Counted from the stretch's first letter, positions 1 through 7,705 are shown. The stretch is 16,234 nt of DNA from Hyphomicrobiales bacterium (GCA_011087745.1 JAALLB010000012.1:1-16234); one strand, 5' to 3'. Translations and numbers: made by a program. The notes: a model not told the origin generated them from the sequence alone.

Positions 1-594
1 TTCACATGGAAAGACCCATCCGGTCACCTTCAGCAAAAATGTGTGCATGCGGTAGCCGCGGTACCTTGGGCTGGGAAGTATAATGTTTACTCGTCCTACG
101 ATGCTAGCGGCTTTCAAAGAAGAGCAACCTTGAATACTCAAGCAACAATTGGAACCTTACAGGCAATGGTATCTGAGGGGCCGGTTGGTCGTTGGGATAA
201 TAAAAATTCCATCATTATCGATTTGCCTTATGGCAGCTTTGAAAGTGTTCCACTGCTGGGTGTATTAAATGGAGCAAACATATTGGTTCTTGAAAGCAAC
301 AATGGCAGCTACGAATTGATACAATTTGCTCAAGCAGAAATCCAAAGTGACGGAAAATGGCGACTTTCCAAACTATTACGAGCGCAACTTGGAACTGAGC
401 TAGAGATGTTGGCTGGCTCTGCGGTAGGCGCAAGAGCGATTTTGCTAAATGAAGCTGTTTTTCCACTGGAATTAAAGGACAGCGATGTAGGTCTCGAACA
501 GTTCTGGAGAGTAGGTCCAGCAAGCGATAACAACTCAACATCAACCTATGCCAGTATCGCTCATACTAATATCTCCGCAGTAAACGAATGCTAA
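1..594 (+). CDS. GTA/prophage host-specificity (baseplate-tail) protein, C-terminal part, 5' partial and frameshifted
   Basis: The frame is open from base 1, so the gene begins upstream of the window. The 197 or so visible residues resemble the region before the C-terminus of the large gene transfer agent tail protein (the ORF15/Rcc01698 type), which sits at the tail tip and is thought to contact the recipient cell. Supporting stretches are a GRWD segment, a 'LNGANILVLES' segment, 'YELIQFAQAEI', 'RLSKLLRAQLGTE' and 'FWRVGPA'; these are recalled family features, not a search result. The frame ends at a TAA (592-594), just where the family normally continues into 'LSPVHLRA'. That motif appears at once in another frame starting at 588, so the protein is interrupted. 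It could be from a related siphovirus-like prophage instead of a true GTA, because the rest of the cluster lies outside the window. Confidence 0.75.
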   Translation, partial: FTWKDPSGHLQQKCVHAVAAVPWAGKYNVYSSYDASGFQRRATLNTQATIGTLQAMVSEGPVGRWDNKNSIIIDLPYGSFESVPLLGVLNGANILVLESNNGSYELIQFAQAEIQSDGKWRLSKLLRAQLGTELEMLAGSAVGARAILLNEAVFPLELKDSDVGLEQFWRVGPASDNNSTSTYASIAHTNISAVNEC

Positions 595-923
595 GCCCGG
601 TCCATTTGAGGGCATACAAATCAAGCTCGGACGACTATCATATTGCATGGATAAGACGTGGAACTTTGAATTCCGACAATTGGGAAGGTTCAGACATTCC
701 ATTTGATACTCAAGACGAGAAATACAACATACGAATTCTGGATCTTGGCAATTCCATTAGACGAGAAATAACTACAACATCTCAAAATTTTTTATACACC
801 AAACTTATGTTGATTGCAGACTTTGGAAGTAATGATGCTGATTTTTGTGTTGTGGCTTCTCAGCTCAATAACAGTGGTGACCCCGGTTCACCAAGAAAAT
901 TGAAAATTTCAAAACTAAAATAA
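588..923 (+). CDS. GTA/prophage host-specificity protein, C-terminal fragment after the frameshift
   Basis: This 111-residue frame opens with 'MLSPVHLRA', followed by an 'IAWIRRGTLNSDNWEG' segment. In GTA/phage tail proteins of the ORF15 type these form the conserved C-terminal end (SPVHLRA, then W-I-R-R, then WEG). It is therefore most likely the tail of the preceding gene. The two frames overlap as ATGCTAA: the ATG is 588-590 and the upstream stop is 592-594. Coupled re-initiation as a separate polypeptide is possible but less likely, because the fragment begins inside a conserved domain and no clear ribosome binding site precedes it. It ends at TAA 921-923, and the next small gene starts 11 bases later. 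Confidence 0.65.
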   Translation: MLSPVHLRAYKSSSDDYHIAWIRRGTLNSDNWEGSDIPFDTQDEKYNIRILDLGNSIRREITTTSQNFLYTKLMLIADFGSNDADFCVVASQLNNSGDPGSPRKLKISKLK

Positions 924-934
924 AGGAAAATGCA

Positions 935-1141
935 ATGGTCGAAGAAAAACGCTGGTATCACTCAAGAACAATTTGGGGATCAATCCTTGCAGTTGGAGCG
1001 TCACTGGCAGGCACAATGGGCGTAACAATTGACAATTCAACACAAGTTGACCTTGCAGATTCAATGCTGCAGTTTGTTGGAGCCATAGGTGCCATGGTTG
1101 CAATTTATGGCAGATTGTCTGCGACTGAGGTTATATCTTAA
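935..1141 (+). CDS. Small two-helix membrane protein, holin-like, GTA-associated
   Basis: This 68-residue protein has a short charged N-terminus (MVEEKRWYHSR) and two apolar segments, about residues 12-32 and 44-63, joined by a polar loop with acidic residues. It ends with a short tail containing GRLSATE. Size and topology resemble small phage holins, and it lies 11 bases after the tail-protein gene, where a lysis gene would fit. I recall similar short proteins beside rhizobial GTA-like tail genes but cannot verify this. The start is well supported: an AAGGA at 923-927 lies seven bases before the ATG. The holin role is inferred from topology and context only; no endolysin is visible in the window. 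Confidence 0.7.
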   Translation: MVEEKRWYHSRTIWGSILAVGASLAGTMGVTIDNSTQVDLADSMLQFVGAIGAMVAIYGRLSATEVIS

Positions 1142-1221
1142 TAATGGTTGAAAATTGAGATGCACATTTCCTGCAATAATATTCATTTTTGGTTCAGACG
1201 AAGCATGCTATAGGGTTTTTC

Positions 1222-1461
1222 ATGAAATTAATGAAACAGATCATAGCAACAATTTTTGCGCTATCTCTATTGTCCACGCCCGCATTTGCGGATGCGTGTA
1301 GCAATGCTGCGCGGTCTATGATTAGTGGTAATCCAAACGCGATTTTGTTATCGGTAAAGTCAAAGCAGGGTAGTAATGGCAACGTAACATGTGAAGCGCG
1401 CATCAAAATAAGCGCCGATGGTAAACCGCCTCGCATTGTTGTAAAGAAATTTAACCCCTAA
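1222..1461 (+). CDS. feuN: Small secreted protein upstream of feuPQ, FeuN-like candidate
   Basis: I place the start at the ATG at 1222, which puts a signal peptide at the N-terminus; a TTG at 1189 would add eleven unlikely residues. The protein is 79 residues, with an apolar core at about 6-18 and a probable signal peptidase I site after 'TPAFA' (residue 23). The mature protein would be about 56 residues, containing two cysteines (C26, C57) that could form a disulfide. In Sinorhizobium meliloti, FeuN is a small processed periplasmic protein encoded next to feuP that restrains FeuQ. Position, size and export signal all match that role here. The mature part, with alternating polar and apolar residues and a 'DGKPPRIVVKKF' ending, is faintly PepSY-like. 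The gene is followed by feuP after a 19-base gap. The name rests on position and architecture, not on a verified alignment. Confidence 0.6.
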   Translation: MKLMKQIIATIFALSLLSTPAFADACSNAARSMISGNPNAILLSVKSKQGSNGNVTCEARIKISADGKPPRIVVKKFNP

Positions 1462-1480
1462 ATTTTGGCAGGAACAGCAC

Positions 1481-2143
1481 GTGCGCATATTAATTGTTGA
1501 AGATGATCTCGAACTAAATCGCCAATTGGAAGAAGCATGCCTAGAAGCCGGTTATGTTGTTGATAAAGCTTTTGATGGCGAAGAAGGTCATTTTCTTGGT
1601 GATACCGAACCCTATGACGCCGCTATTCTGGACATAGGCTTGCCCGTTATGGATGGTATTTCGGTCTTGGAAAATTGGCGTAAAGCTGAGCGCAAGATGC
1701 CTGTACTTATGCTAACAGCAAGGGACCGCTGGAGCGACAAGGTAGCGGGTATTGATGCCGGTGCTGACGATTACCTTGCAAAGCCATTTCATATCGAAGA
1801 AGTGCTTGCTCGACTGCGTGCACTTATTCGTCGTTCTAATGGTCATGCATCATCAGAATTGGTATGCGGTGATATTGTATTGGACACAAGAACCTCAAAG
1901 GTTACATATAAAGACAAAGCTGTGAAACTGACATCTCATGAATTGCGGTTATTGTCATATCTACTTCACCATCCTGGTGAGATAATCTCCAGAACAGAAT
2001 TAACAGAGCATCTTTACGACCAGAATTTTGATAAGGATTCAAATACTATTGAAGTCTTTGTCGGTCGTCTGCGTAAGAAATTGAATACGGATTTTGTTGA
2101 AACTGTACGTGGACTTGGATATCGGCTGCAAGAAAACGAATGA
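1481..2143 (+). CDS. feuP: OmpR-family response regulator FeuP
   Basis: A 220-residue two-domain response regulator. The receiver domain (about 1-118) has acidic D8/D9, phosphoacceptor D51 in 'AILDIGLPVMDG', T79 in 'LMLTARD' and K101 in 'LAKPF'. An OmpR/PhoB winged-helix DNA-binding domain (about 125-217) follows and ends in 'VRGLGYRL'. The start is GTG at 1481, preceded by AGGAA (1470-1474) with six bases of spacing. The gene overlaps the kinase gene by four bases (ATGA), so the two are translated together. In S. meliloti, FeuP with FeuQ controls genes including the cyclic glucan exporter ndvA and supports osmoadaptation and symbiosis. The specific name relies on the adjacent kinase, the FeuN-like gene and placement beside the cyc operon; membership of the PhoP/OmpR class is certain. 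Confidence 0.88.
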   Translation: MRILIVEDDLELNRQLEEACLEAGYVVDKAFDGEEGHFLGDTEPYDAAILDIGLPVMDGISVLENWRKAERKMPVLMLTARDRWSDKVAGIDAGADDYLAKPFHIEEVLARLRALIRRSNGHASSELVCGDIVLDTRTSKVTYKDKAVKLTSHELRLLSYLLHHPGEIISRTELTEHLYDQNFDKDSNTIEVFVGRLRKKLNTDFVETVRGLGYRLQENE

Positions 2144-3513
2144 ACTTGTCTCGCTTGAATTTTCTTCCCAATACGCTCGCCTCACGTCTCTTTATTCTAT
2201 CATCACTTGCTGCAATAATTGGTGTTCTCGTCGTCGCATTGGTGATTTCTGCGGATTATCGACGCAATGCCGAAGCGAAGTTGAATGAAGTTCTCGTTGC
2301 AAATGTTTTCAATCTAATGGGGACATTTGAAGTTGATCAAAATGGTGTTTTGATTGGACTTCCCGACTTGGGAGATTCTCGTTATAATCTGTTTGATTCA
2401 GGTTATTATTGGTCGGTCCAAAAACTTAGTGATGAAGCTTCGCGAACTACAAGTATTTCTCTTTCTGATCAAAAGATAATAATTCCATCCACAGTCGAGC
2501 TGGATCAAACATTTCAGCGCAGTTTTGAAATGGAAGATAATACAGGGCAGATGCTTCAAGGCTTGGAGGCTCAAGTATTTCTAGGTGAAGGTGACGAACT
2601 TTACAGCTTTAGAATAAGTGCAAACAAGAGTTCTTTAAATCAAGAGATATCAGACTTTCGTAGCCGCTTGGCATTAATTCTCTCAATTTTTGCATTTTCA
2701 ATCGTTTCCGCTACATATCTTTTGGTAAGTCTTGGCTTGAAACCGATTTCCAGAGCAGTTGAAACCTTGGAGAGAGTAAGAACAGGTGAAGCATCCAGGA
2801 TTGATGGTGAATACCCAGATGAAATAGAACCATTAATTACCCAAACTAATGCGCTAATTGAGTCTAACAATACGATCGTTGAACGCGCCAGAACTCAAGT
2901 CGGTAATCTTGCACATTCACTAAAAACGCCACTTGCAGTGATGCAAAATGAATTGCCCAAATTAGCGAAAGACAAACAACCAATTTTCAAAGAACAAGTG
3001 GATACAATGCGCAGTCAGGTTCAGGTGTATTTGGATCGTGCTCGTATCTCCGCAAGAAGTTCGACATCTATCGCAAATACCCCATTGTTCCCAGTACTGG
3101 AAAAGCTCTCTAATGTTGTTTCAAAACTTAATCCAGCTACAGATATTGATAGTGATTTTGATGATGAAGGCTTGATCTTCGAAGGAGAAGAACATGATCT
3201 TCAGGAGATATTTGGCAATCTAATTGAAAATGCCGCAAAATATGCGAGTTCTGCCATGAAAATCAGTGCAGGGTTATCTAATGGCAAGCTGCAAATTGTT
3301 GTTGAAGATGATGGCGACGGTATGTCGGAACAGGATATTGAGAAAGCTGAAAAGCGGGGCGGCCGAGTGGATGAAGGAAAAGTGGGTTGGGGTTTGGGAT
3401 TGTCCATTGTTCGAGACATTGTTGACGAATACGATGGCAGCTTCAAACTATCAAAATCACCAATGGGCGGCCTGAAAGCAGTTGTTTTATTGCCGGGGCG
3501 AAGAGAAAAGTAA
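2140..3513 (+). CDS. feuQ: Sensor histidine kinase FeuQ
   Basis: A 457-residue inner-membrane kinase. Two transmembrane helices (about 15-37 and 176-198) flank a periplasmic sensor region of about 135 residues. A HAMP-like linker follows (about 199-250). The H-box is 'LAHSLKTPLAV' with H259, the PhoQ-like HSLKTP variant in place of HDLKTP. The ATPase domain shows an N-box ('FGNLIENAAKYA', N360/N364), a G1 box ('EDDGDGM', from about 389) and a G2 box ('GWGLGLSIV', from 416). It should phosphorylate the upstream regulator, with which it shares an ATGA overlap. The periplasmic region is the expected contact for the small secreted protein two genes upstream, by analogy with FeuN-FeuQ in S. meliloti. 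Confidence 0.87.
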   Translation: MNLSRLNFLPNTLASRLFILSSLAAIIGVLVVALVISADYRRNAEAKLNEVLVANVFNLMGTFEVDQNGVLIGLPDLGDSRYNLFDSGYYWSVQKLSDEASRTTSISLSDQKIIIPSTVELDQTFQRSFEMEDNTGQMLQGLEAQVFLGEGDELYSFRISANKSSLNQEISDFRSRLALILSIFAFSIVSATYLLVSLGLKPISRAVETLERVRTGEASRIDGEYPDEIEPLITQTNALIESNNTIVERARTQVGNLAHSLKTPLAVMQNELPKLAKDKQPIFKEQVDTMRSQVQVYLDRARISARSSTSIANTPLFPVLEKLSNVVSKLNPATDIDSDFDDEGLIFEGEEHDLQEIFGNLIENAAKYASSAMKISAGLSNGKLQIVVEDDGDGMSEQDIEKAEKRGGRVDEGKVGWGLGLSIVRDIVDEYDGSFKLSKSPMGGLKAVVLLPGRREK

Positions 3514-3531
3514 TCACAAAATCTTCCTAAT

Positions 3532-3558
3532 TTAGACATTTTCAATATCCATTATCTA
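3532..3558 (+). promoter_or_regulatory. Possible promoter before the lipoprotein gene
   Basis: A TTAGAC hexamer (3532-3537) and TATCTA (3553-3558) lie in the 72-base gap after feuQ, with a spacing of 15 that is on the short side. Both are imperfect matches to the usual housekeeping boxes. It is offered only because the downstream gene is unrelated to feuPQ and needs its own signal or read-through. Confidence 0.2.
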
Positions 3559-3585
3559 AGATGGTTGGAAACAAGGATTCTCAAG

Positions 3586-4047
3586 ATGCGCAAACTAAAA
3601 ATTCCATTTATTGCAATTGCCGGTACGCTTGCCTTAGCGGGTTGCCAAGCAAGCAATGAAACAGTGGGTCAAGCAACCGGTGCCGTTGCAGGCGGACTAA
3701 TTGGTAACCAGTTTGGTGGTGGTTCTGGACGAGTGGCCGCAACAATTGTTGGTGCATTAGCTGGTGTTGTCATCGGAGGCAGCATTGGGCGTGGGTTGGA
3801 CAATCGTAGCCGGGAGGCTGCACTTGCTGCTGAATATAATGCATTAGAGCGCGGTACTGTTGGTCAGCCAGTAGCGTGGCAAGGTTCCAATGGCACCTAT
3901 GGCCAGGTTGTTCCGCAACAGCCCTACCAAGTTGGTAGTCAAAATTGTCGCCGCTACACTCATACAATTTATATTGATGGGACACCGCAGGAGGCAAGTG
4001 GCACCGCATGCCGAAATCCTGATGGAACATGGCAGCCGCTAAGCTGA
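3586..4047 (+). CDS. Glycine-zipper lipoprotein, 17-kDa surface antigen family
   Basis: A 153-residue precursor. The start is the ATG at 3586, with AAGGA (3573-3577) eight bases upstream; a TTG at 3565 would add seven residues before the signal peptide. The signal ends in a lipobox 'LAGC' with lipidated C20. Residues about 28-71 form a glycine zipper with two small apolar segments, and the G-x-x-x-G spacing is typical of the Rickettsia 17-kDa antigen family. A C-terminal domain has C121 and C142 in the pattern 'CRRY...GTACRNPDGTW', usual for this family. It is probably an outer-membrane lipoprotein. No specific function is known, and structural or stress-related roles are only inferred. It stands alone, with gaps of 72 and 111 bases on either side. 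Confidence 0.85.
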   Translation: MRKLKIPFIAIAGTLALAGCQASNETVGQATGAVAGGLIGNQFGGGSGRVAATIVGALAGVVIGGSIGRGLDNRSREAALAAEYNALERGTVGQPVAWQGSNGTYGQVVPQQPYQVGSQNCRRYTHTIYIDGTPQEASGTACRNPDGTWQPLS

Positions 4048-4120
4048 TCAAAGCTCACGATTTCTCTCAAATAATTGATGGCGGCATAGCTTACATGTGA
4101 CGCTTTGGCCGAGCATTCAG

Positions 4121-4148
4121 CTTTTGTTTTGCTGAAGTTTTCTATAAA
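4121..4148 (+). promoter_or_regulatory. Candidate promoter for the cyc operon
   Basis: TATAAA (4143-4148) is preceded by a CTTTTG hexamer (4121-4126) with 16 bases between them. The box ends only ten bases before the ATG of ccmI, so transcription would start nearly at the start codon. No purine-rich Shine-Dalgarno sequence is visible there. The -35 match is weak, so the -10 box carries most of the weight. Confidence 0.35.
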
Positions 4149-4158
4149 CACATTCACA

Positions 4159-5280
4159 ATGATGTTTTGGATTTTAACAATACTATTGGCGATGATAGCA
4201 ATGGGATTTGTATGTCTCCCATTGTTCCGCAATTCTGTATCTTCCTCTACCGAATTAGACAGCGAACAAACACTTTACGAAGCAAGGCTGTCTGAGATTG
4301 AAAAAGATCTTGAACTGGGAAGATTGGATAAAATTTCAGCAGAAGCGGCAAAAAATGAAGAAGCCCGCAGGTTAATAAAGTCGTCTGAAACCGGTCACGA
4401 TAAGACACCATCAAACAACAATAAAATCCTTGTTTGGCTAGCGGCAATTTCTTTGCCCATAATTTCCATTCCATTCTATTACACAGTTGGCTCGCCTCAG
4501 TTAACATCAACTCACAAGGAAGCGGAGCAAGCTGCAACCCAGCCATCAATGCAGGATTTGCTTAAGGTTGCCGAAACTCAGCTTAAGAAAAATCCTGACG
4601 ATATAAAAGGTTGGAAAGCTGTTGCACCAGTCTATGTAAGACTTGGAAGATATGAAGATGCTATCAACGCATATCAAAACGTACTTAGAGTTGAGGGCAG
4701 AAAGCCTGAAATTTTATTAAAACTTGCTGATGTCCACATTGAGAAAGATCAAGGACAAATTAGTCAGTTAGCAAATGCACTGATTGAAGAAACTCTTTCT
4801 ATCGATGGCGAAAACCCAATAGCCAAGTTTTACACGGGAATCATTGCACTCCAAAAAGATGAGAAAGATGAAACAATGCGCATTTGGCAAGGCATGTTGG
4901 ATGGCGCTAAAGGTGATGAAGAATGGTTACCTGTCGTTGAGGGGCGCATTTCGGAACTAAGAACGTTGATGAAAACACCTCAGTTGCCAGCTTTGGATGA
5001 GGAAACAATTTTATCTGCAGAAGAAATGGAACCAGATCAGCGTATTGCAATGATCGGTCAAATGGTTTCAAATTTGGCCCAAAAACTTGAAAATAACCCT
5101 GAAAACAAACAAGGTTGGGAGAGGTTAATCCGCTCTTATCTTGTCTTGGGAAGAACCGATGATGCACAAACTGCACTCGCTAATGCAGCAGCACATTTTG
5201 TTGATGACAAACAATTTATAATTGCCTTGGAAAACATGATAAAAACTCAAGGTAATTCATCAAATGGTGGAAGCCAATGA
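4159..5280 (+). CDS. ccmI: Cytochrome c maturation protein CcmI (CycH)
   Basis: CcmI is the apocytochrome c chaperone that presents the unfolded polypeptide to the CcmF/CcmH heme lyase. The 373-residue protein starts at ATG 4159 (a second ATG follows at 4162), directly giving the first transmembrane helix (about 3-23). A cytoplasmic loop with heptad-like leucines follows (about 39-56), then a second helix (about 90-110). A periplasmic TPR region begins with 'NPDDIKGWKAVAPVYVRLGRYEDAI' type repeats, and another TPR-like unit lies near the C-terminus ('GWERLIRSYLVLGRTDDA'). This is the usual CycH layout. The start has no clear ribosome binding site. The stop overlaps ccmE by four bases. A TTG at 4105 would add 18 residues and is not needed. 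Confidence 0.9.
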   Translation: MMFWILTILLAMIAMGFVCLPLFRNSVSSSTELDSEQTLYEARLSEIEKDLELGRLDKISAEAAKNEEARRLIKSSETGHDKTPSNNNKILVWLAAISLPIISIPFYYTVGSPQLTSTHKEAEQAATQPSMQDLLKVAETQLKKNPDDIKGWKAVAPVYVRLGRYEDAINAYQNVLRVEGRKPEILLKLADVHIEKDQGQISQLANALIEETLSIDGENPIAKFYTGIIALQKDEKDETMRIWQGMLDGAKGDEEWLPVVEGRISELRTLMKTPQLPALDEETILSAEEMEPDQRIAMIGQMVSNLAQKLENNPENKQGWERLIRSYLVLGRTDDAQTALANAAAHFVDDKQFIIALENMIKTQGNSSNGGSQ

Positions 5281-5729
5281 CACGAAAACAAAAACGTTTT
5301 GCCGGAATCGGGATAATTGGGACAGTAATTGGGTTGGCAGTTTTGTTGGTCAGTATCGCGCTACGCGATGAGATCGTATTTTTTTATGATCCAACGGAAG
5401 TAGTGAGTGGCACAAAGGTTTCACCCGGTCAGAATTTTCGAATTGGCGGTCTGGTTTTGGATGGTAGTGTTGTAAAGCAGGATACGAAAGTATCGTTTGT
5501 TGTAACAGATGGTGATAATAGCGTTCCAGTTAGCTTTGAAGGCATATTGCCCGACCTATTTCGCGAAGGGCAAGGTGTCATTGCTGAAGGTGCTTTAGAT
5601 ACTCAGGGGCAATTTATTGCGCAAAGTGTTTTTGCAAAGCATGACGAAAATTACATTCCAAAAGAGCTTGAAGGGGTATTGAAGGAAAAGGATGTCTGGA
5701 AGGGCAAGGAAAGCGAGAACAACTCATGA
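5277..5729 (+). CDS. ccmE: Heme chaperone CcmE (CycJ)
   Basis: CcmE carries heme covalently in the periplasm between the CcmABCD export and loading complex and the CcmF/CcmH lyase. The 150-residue protein has one N-terminal transmembrane anchor (about 9-28) followed by a beta-barrel OB-fold domain. The heme-binding motif 'AKHDENYIP' is intact, with H122 as the covalent ligand and Y126 as the axial one. The charged, disordered-looking C-terminal tail (about 130-150) is typical. The ATG overlaps the ccmI stop as ATGA, and the stop overlaps ccmF in the same way, so translation is coupled along the operon. A purine-rich GGTGGAAG inside the end of ccmI probably serves as its ribosome binding site. 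Confidence 0.95.
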   Translation: MTRKQKRFAGIGIIGTVIGLAVLLVSIALRDEIVFFYDPTEVVSGTKVSPGQNFRIGGLVLDGSVVKQDTKVSFVVTDGDNSVPVSFEGILPDLFREGQGVIAEGALDTQGQFIAQSVFAKHDENYIPKELEGVLKEKDVWKGKESENNS

Positions 5730-7705
5730 TTGCTGAACTTGGTCATTATGCACTCGTACTGGCATTAGCACTGACTATTGTTCAATCGATCGTTCCGTTT
5801 TGGGGCGCGAGAACGGGTGACGAAGTTCTAATGGCTTCCGGCACTTCTACGGCCATTGCAGGCTTTCTGACACTGGGTTTGTCTTTCGCAGCTTTAACCT
5901 ATTCCTATGTGACCTCTGATTTTTCATTGCTCAATGTTTGGCAAAATTCTCACTCAGATAAACCCATGCTTTATAAGGTAACGGGCGTATGGGGAAACCA
6001 CGAGGGCTCAATGCTGTTATGGGTTTTGATACTGACACTTTTTTCTGCAATGCTGGCTGCTTTTGCAACTAATCTGCCTTCAAGACTAAAGGCCGACGTG
6101 CTTTCAGTCCAAGGTTGGGTAACCTTGGCATTTTTGTTGTTTATCCTCTTCACTTCAAATCCTTTCGAGCGTCTGCCTCAAGTTCCAGTAGAAGGCAAAG
6201 ACCTCAATCCAATTTTGCAAGATATTGGTTTGGCAATTCATCCTCCTCTTTTGTATGTTGGTTATGTCGGCTTTTCGCTTACATTCTCATTTGCAGTGGC
6301 AGCAATGATTTCGGGTCGAATTGATGGAGCTTGGGCAAGGTATGTTCGCCCATGGGCGTTGGTTGCATGGGTATTCTTAACTGCTGGTATCGCGATGGGG
6401 TCCTATTGGGCTTACTACGAATTAGGCTGGGGTGGCTGGTGGTTCTGGGACCCGGTAGAAAATGCATCTTTCATGCCTTGGCTTGTGGGAACAGCGCTTA
6501 TTCATTCAGCATTGGTAATGGAAAAGCGGGATGCCCTGAAAATCTGGACTATTTTACTGGCGCTCTTGACCTTCTCTCTATCATTACTGGGAACCTTTAT
6601 CGTTCGTTCCGGCGTATTAACGTCCGTCCATAGTTTTGCATCTGACCCGACGCGCGGTGTTTTCATATTGATGATACTGCTGATCTTTATAGGCGGTTCG
6701 CTAACACTCTTCGCAATTCGCGCAAATGTCCTTCAACAAGGTGGATTGTTTCAACCAATCTCCCGTGAAGGCGCACTGGTATTCAATAACCTGTTTTTGA
6801 CGGTTTCTTGTGCAACAGTTATTTTGGGAACACTTTATCCGTTATTCCTGGAAGCGTTGGATGGTTCAAAAATTTCGGTAGGTCCTCCCTATTTCAATCT
6901 GACATTTGGTCCCTTAATGATACCCTTGCTACTGGCTATTCCATTAGGCCCATTGATGTCATGGAAACGAGCTGATTTATTGCCAGTTCTGCAGCGGTTG
7001 TATTTCGTCGCTGGTATTGCACTTTTATCCATCATATTGGTCCTTGCCTTTACACAAGATGGCCCAGTACTCGCATTTTTGACAATTGGTCTTGGGGTGT
7101 GGGTCATGCTGGGTAGTTTGGCAGAGCTGTTTCAACGATCAGGCTTGCCAAGAGTTGATCTGAAAACAGCTTTTGCAAGATTAGCGGGATTACCCAGATC
7201 TACATGGGGGACAGCTTTTGCTCACTTCGGCGTTGGGCTTATGGTTCTGGGAGTTGTTGGCGCAACAGCATTCAGTGAAGAAAAAGGTGTTTCAGCACTA
7301 AAAGGTGACACAATAGAAATTGCTGGGTTTACGTTGACCCATGCCGGTGGGCAACGATTACAGGGACCGAATTACATCCAGGACACACTACTCGTTTCGG
7401 TAAGTCGTGGAGGTGTTTTTGAGGAGACATTGCAGCCTGCGAAACGATTTTACACTGGGCACGGAACTGCAACGACGGAAGCTTCAATTAGCACTTATTG
7501 GTTCTCTCAGCTCTATGTTTCTGTAGGTGATACAGATGAGGAAGGCCGAACCGTATTGCGTGCCTGGTGGAAGTCGCAAGTTCTTTTCGTCTGGCTTGGG
7601 CCAATTTTAATGGCATTGGGAGGATGTTTGTCGTTAACAGATAGGCGCTTGAGAGTGGGTGCGCCGAAGACATCAAAGGCAAAACATGAGCTGGTAAATG
7701 CGTAG
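5726..7705 (+). CDS. ccmF: Cytochrome c heme lyase subunit CcmF (CycK)
   Basis: CcmF is the polytopic membrane core of the heme lyase: it takes heme from CcmE and attaches it to the CXXCH motif of apocytochromes. The 659-residue length is normal for the family. The heme-handling WWD signature is seen in 'GWGGWWFWDPVENASF' (about 234-249). Conserved histidines flank or follow it: H172 ('IHPP'), H260, H302 ('SVHSFAS') and H500 ('AHFGVG'). Many apolar segments are distributed over the chain, with a last helix at about 617-636. The stop TAG (7703-7705) overlaps the ccmH start by eight bases. No frameshift or missing motif is visible. Confidence 0.96.
   Translation: MIAELGHYALVLALALTIVQSIVPFWGARTGDEVLMASGTSTAIAGFLTLGLSFAALTYSYVTSDFSLLNVWQNSHSDKPMLYKVTGVWGNHEGSMLLWVLILTLFSAMLAAFATNLPSRLKADVLSVQGWVTLAFLLFILFTSNPFERLPQVPVEGKDLNPILQDIGLAIHPPLLYVGYVGFSLTFSFAVAAMISGRIDGAWARYVRPWALVAWVFLTAGIAMGSYWAYYELGWGGWWFWDPVENASFMPWLVGTALIHSALVMEKRDALKIWTILLALLTFSLSLLGTFIVRSGVLTSVHSFASDPTRGVFILMILLIFIGGSLTLFAIRANVLQQGGLFQPISREGALVFNNLFLTVSCATVILGTLYPLFLEALDGSKISVGPPYFNLTFGPLMIPLLLAIPLGPLMSWKRADLLPVLQRLYFVAGIALLSIILVLAFTQDGPVLAFLTIGLGVWVMLGSLAELFQRSGLPRVDLKTAFARLAGLPRSTWGTAFAHFGVGLMVLGVVGATAFSEEKGVSALKGDTIEIAGFTLTHAGGQRLQGPNYIQDTLLVSVSRGGVFEETLQPAKRFYTGHGTATTEASISTYWFSQLYVSVGDTDEEGRTVLRAWWKSQVLFVWLGPILMALGGCLSLTDRRLRVGAPKTSKAKHELVNA

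Larger units (their letters stand above)
1..923 (+). pseudogene. Frameshifted GTA/phage tail protein gene (union of the two fragments)
   Basis: Reading through with a -1 shift at 585 (AAC then CGA ATG CTA) gives 'AVNRMLSPVHLRA', which joins the two conserved halves without loss. The simplest lesion is loss of one C from an ancestral AACCGA. No canonical X-XXY-YYZ slippery heptamer lies at the junction, so programmed frameshifting is not supported. Either the gene is decaying or the base is an assembly error. Confidence 0.55.

Noticed and set aside
580..594. Programmed -1 ribosomal frameshifting in the tail gene
   Set aside because: No X-XXY-YYZ slippery heptamer is at the junction (the codons are GTA AAC GAA) and no strong downstream stem was noticed; the shift is better explained by a lost base.
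1187..1214. Possible promoter (TTTTGG-N16-TATAGG) just before the FeuN-like gene
   Set aside because: Both boxes deviate from consensus, and the AGGG overlapping the second box could equally be a ribosome binding site; not strong enough to annotate.
1189..1221. Upstream TTG start for the small secreted protein (also TTG 3565 for the lipoprotein and TTG 4105 for ccmI)
   Set aside because: In each case a later ATG places the signal peptide or first helix at the N-terminus; the extensions add atypical residues.
3201..3545. Open - strand frame of 114 codons opposite the end of feuQ
   Set aside because: It lies opposite conserved kinase N, G1 and G2 boxes, has low-complexity Ser/Pro composition and no ribosome binding site; it is a shadow of the coding strand.
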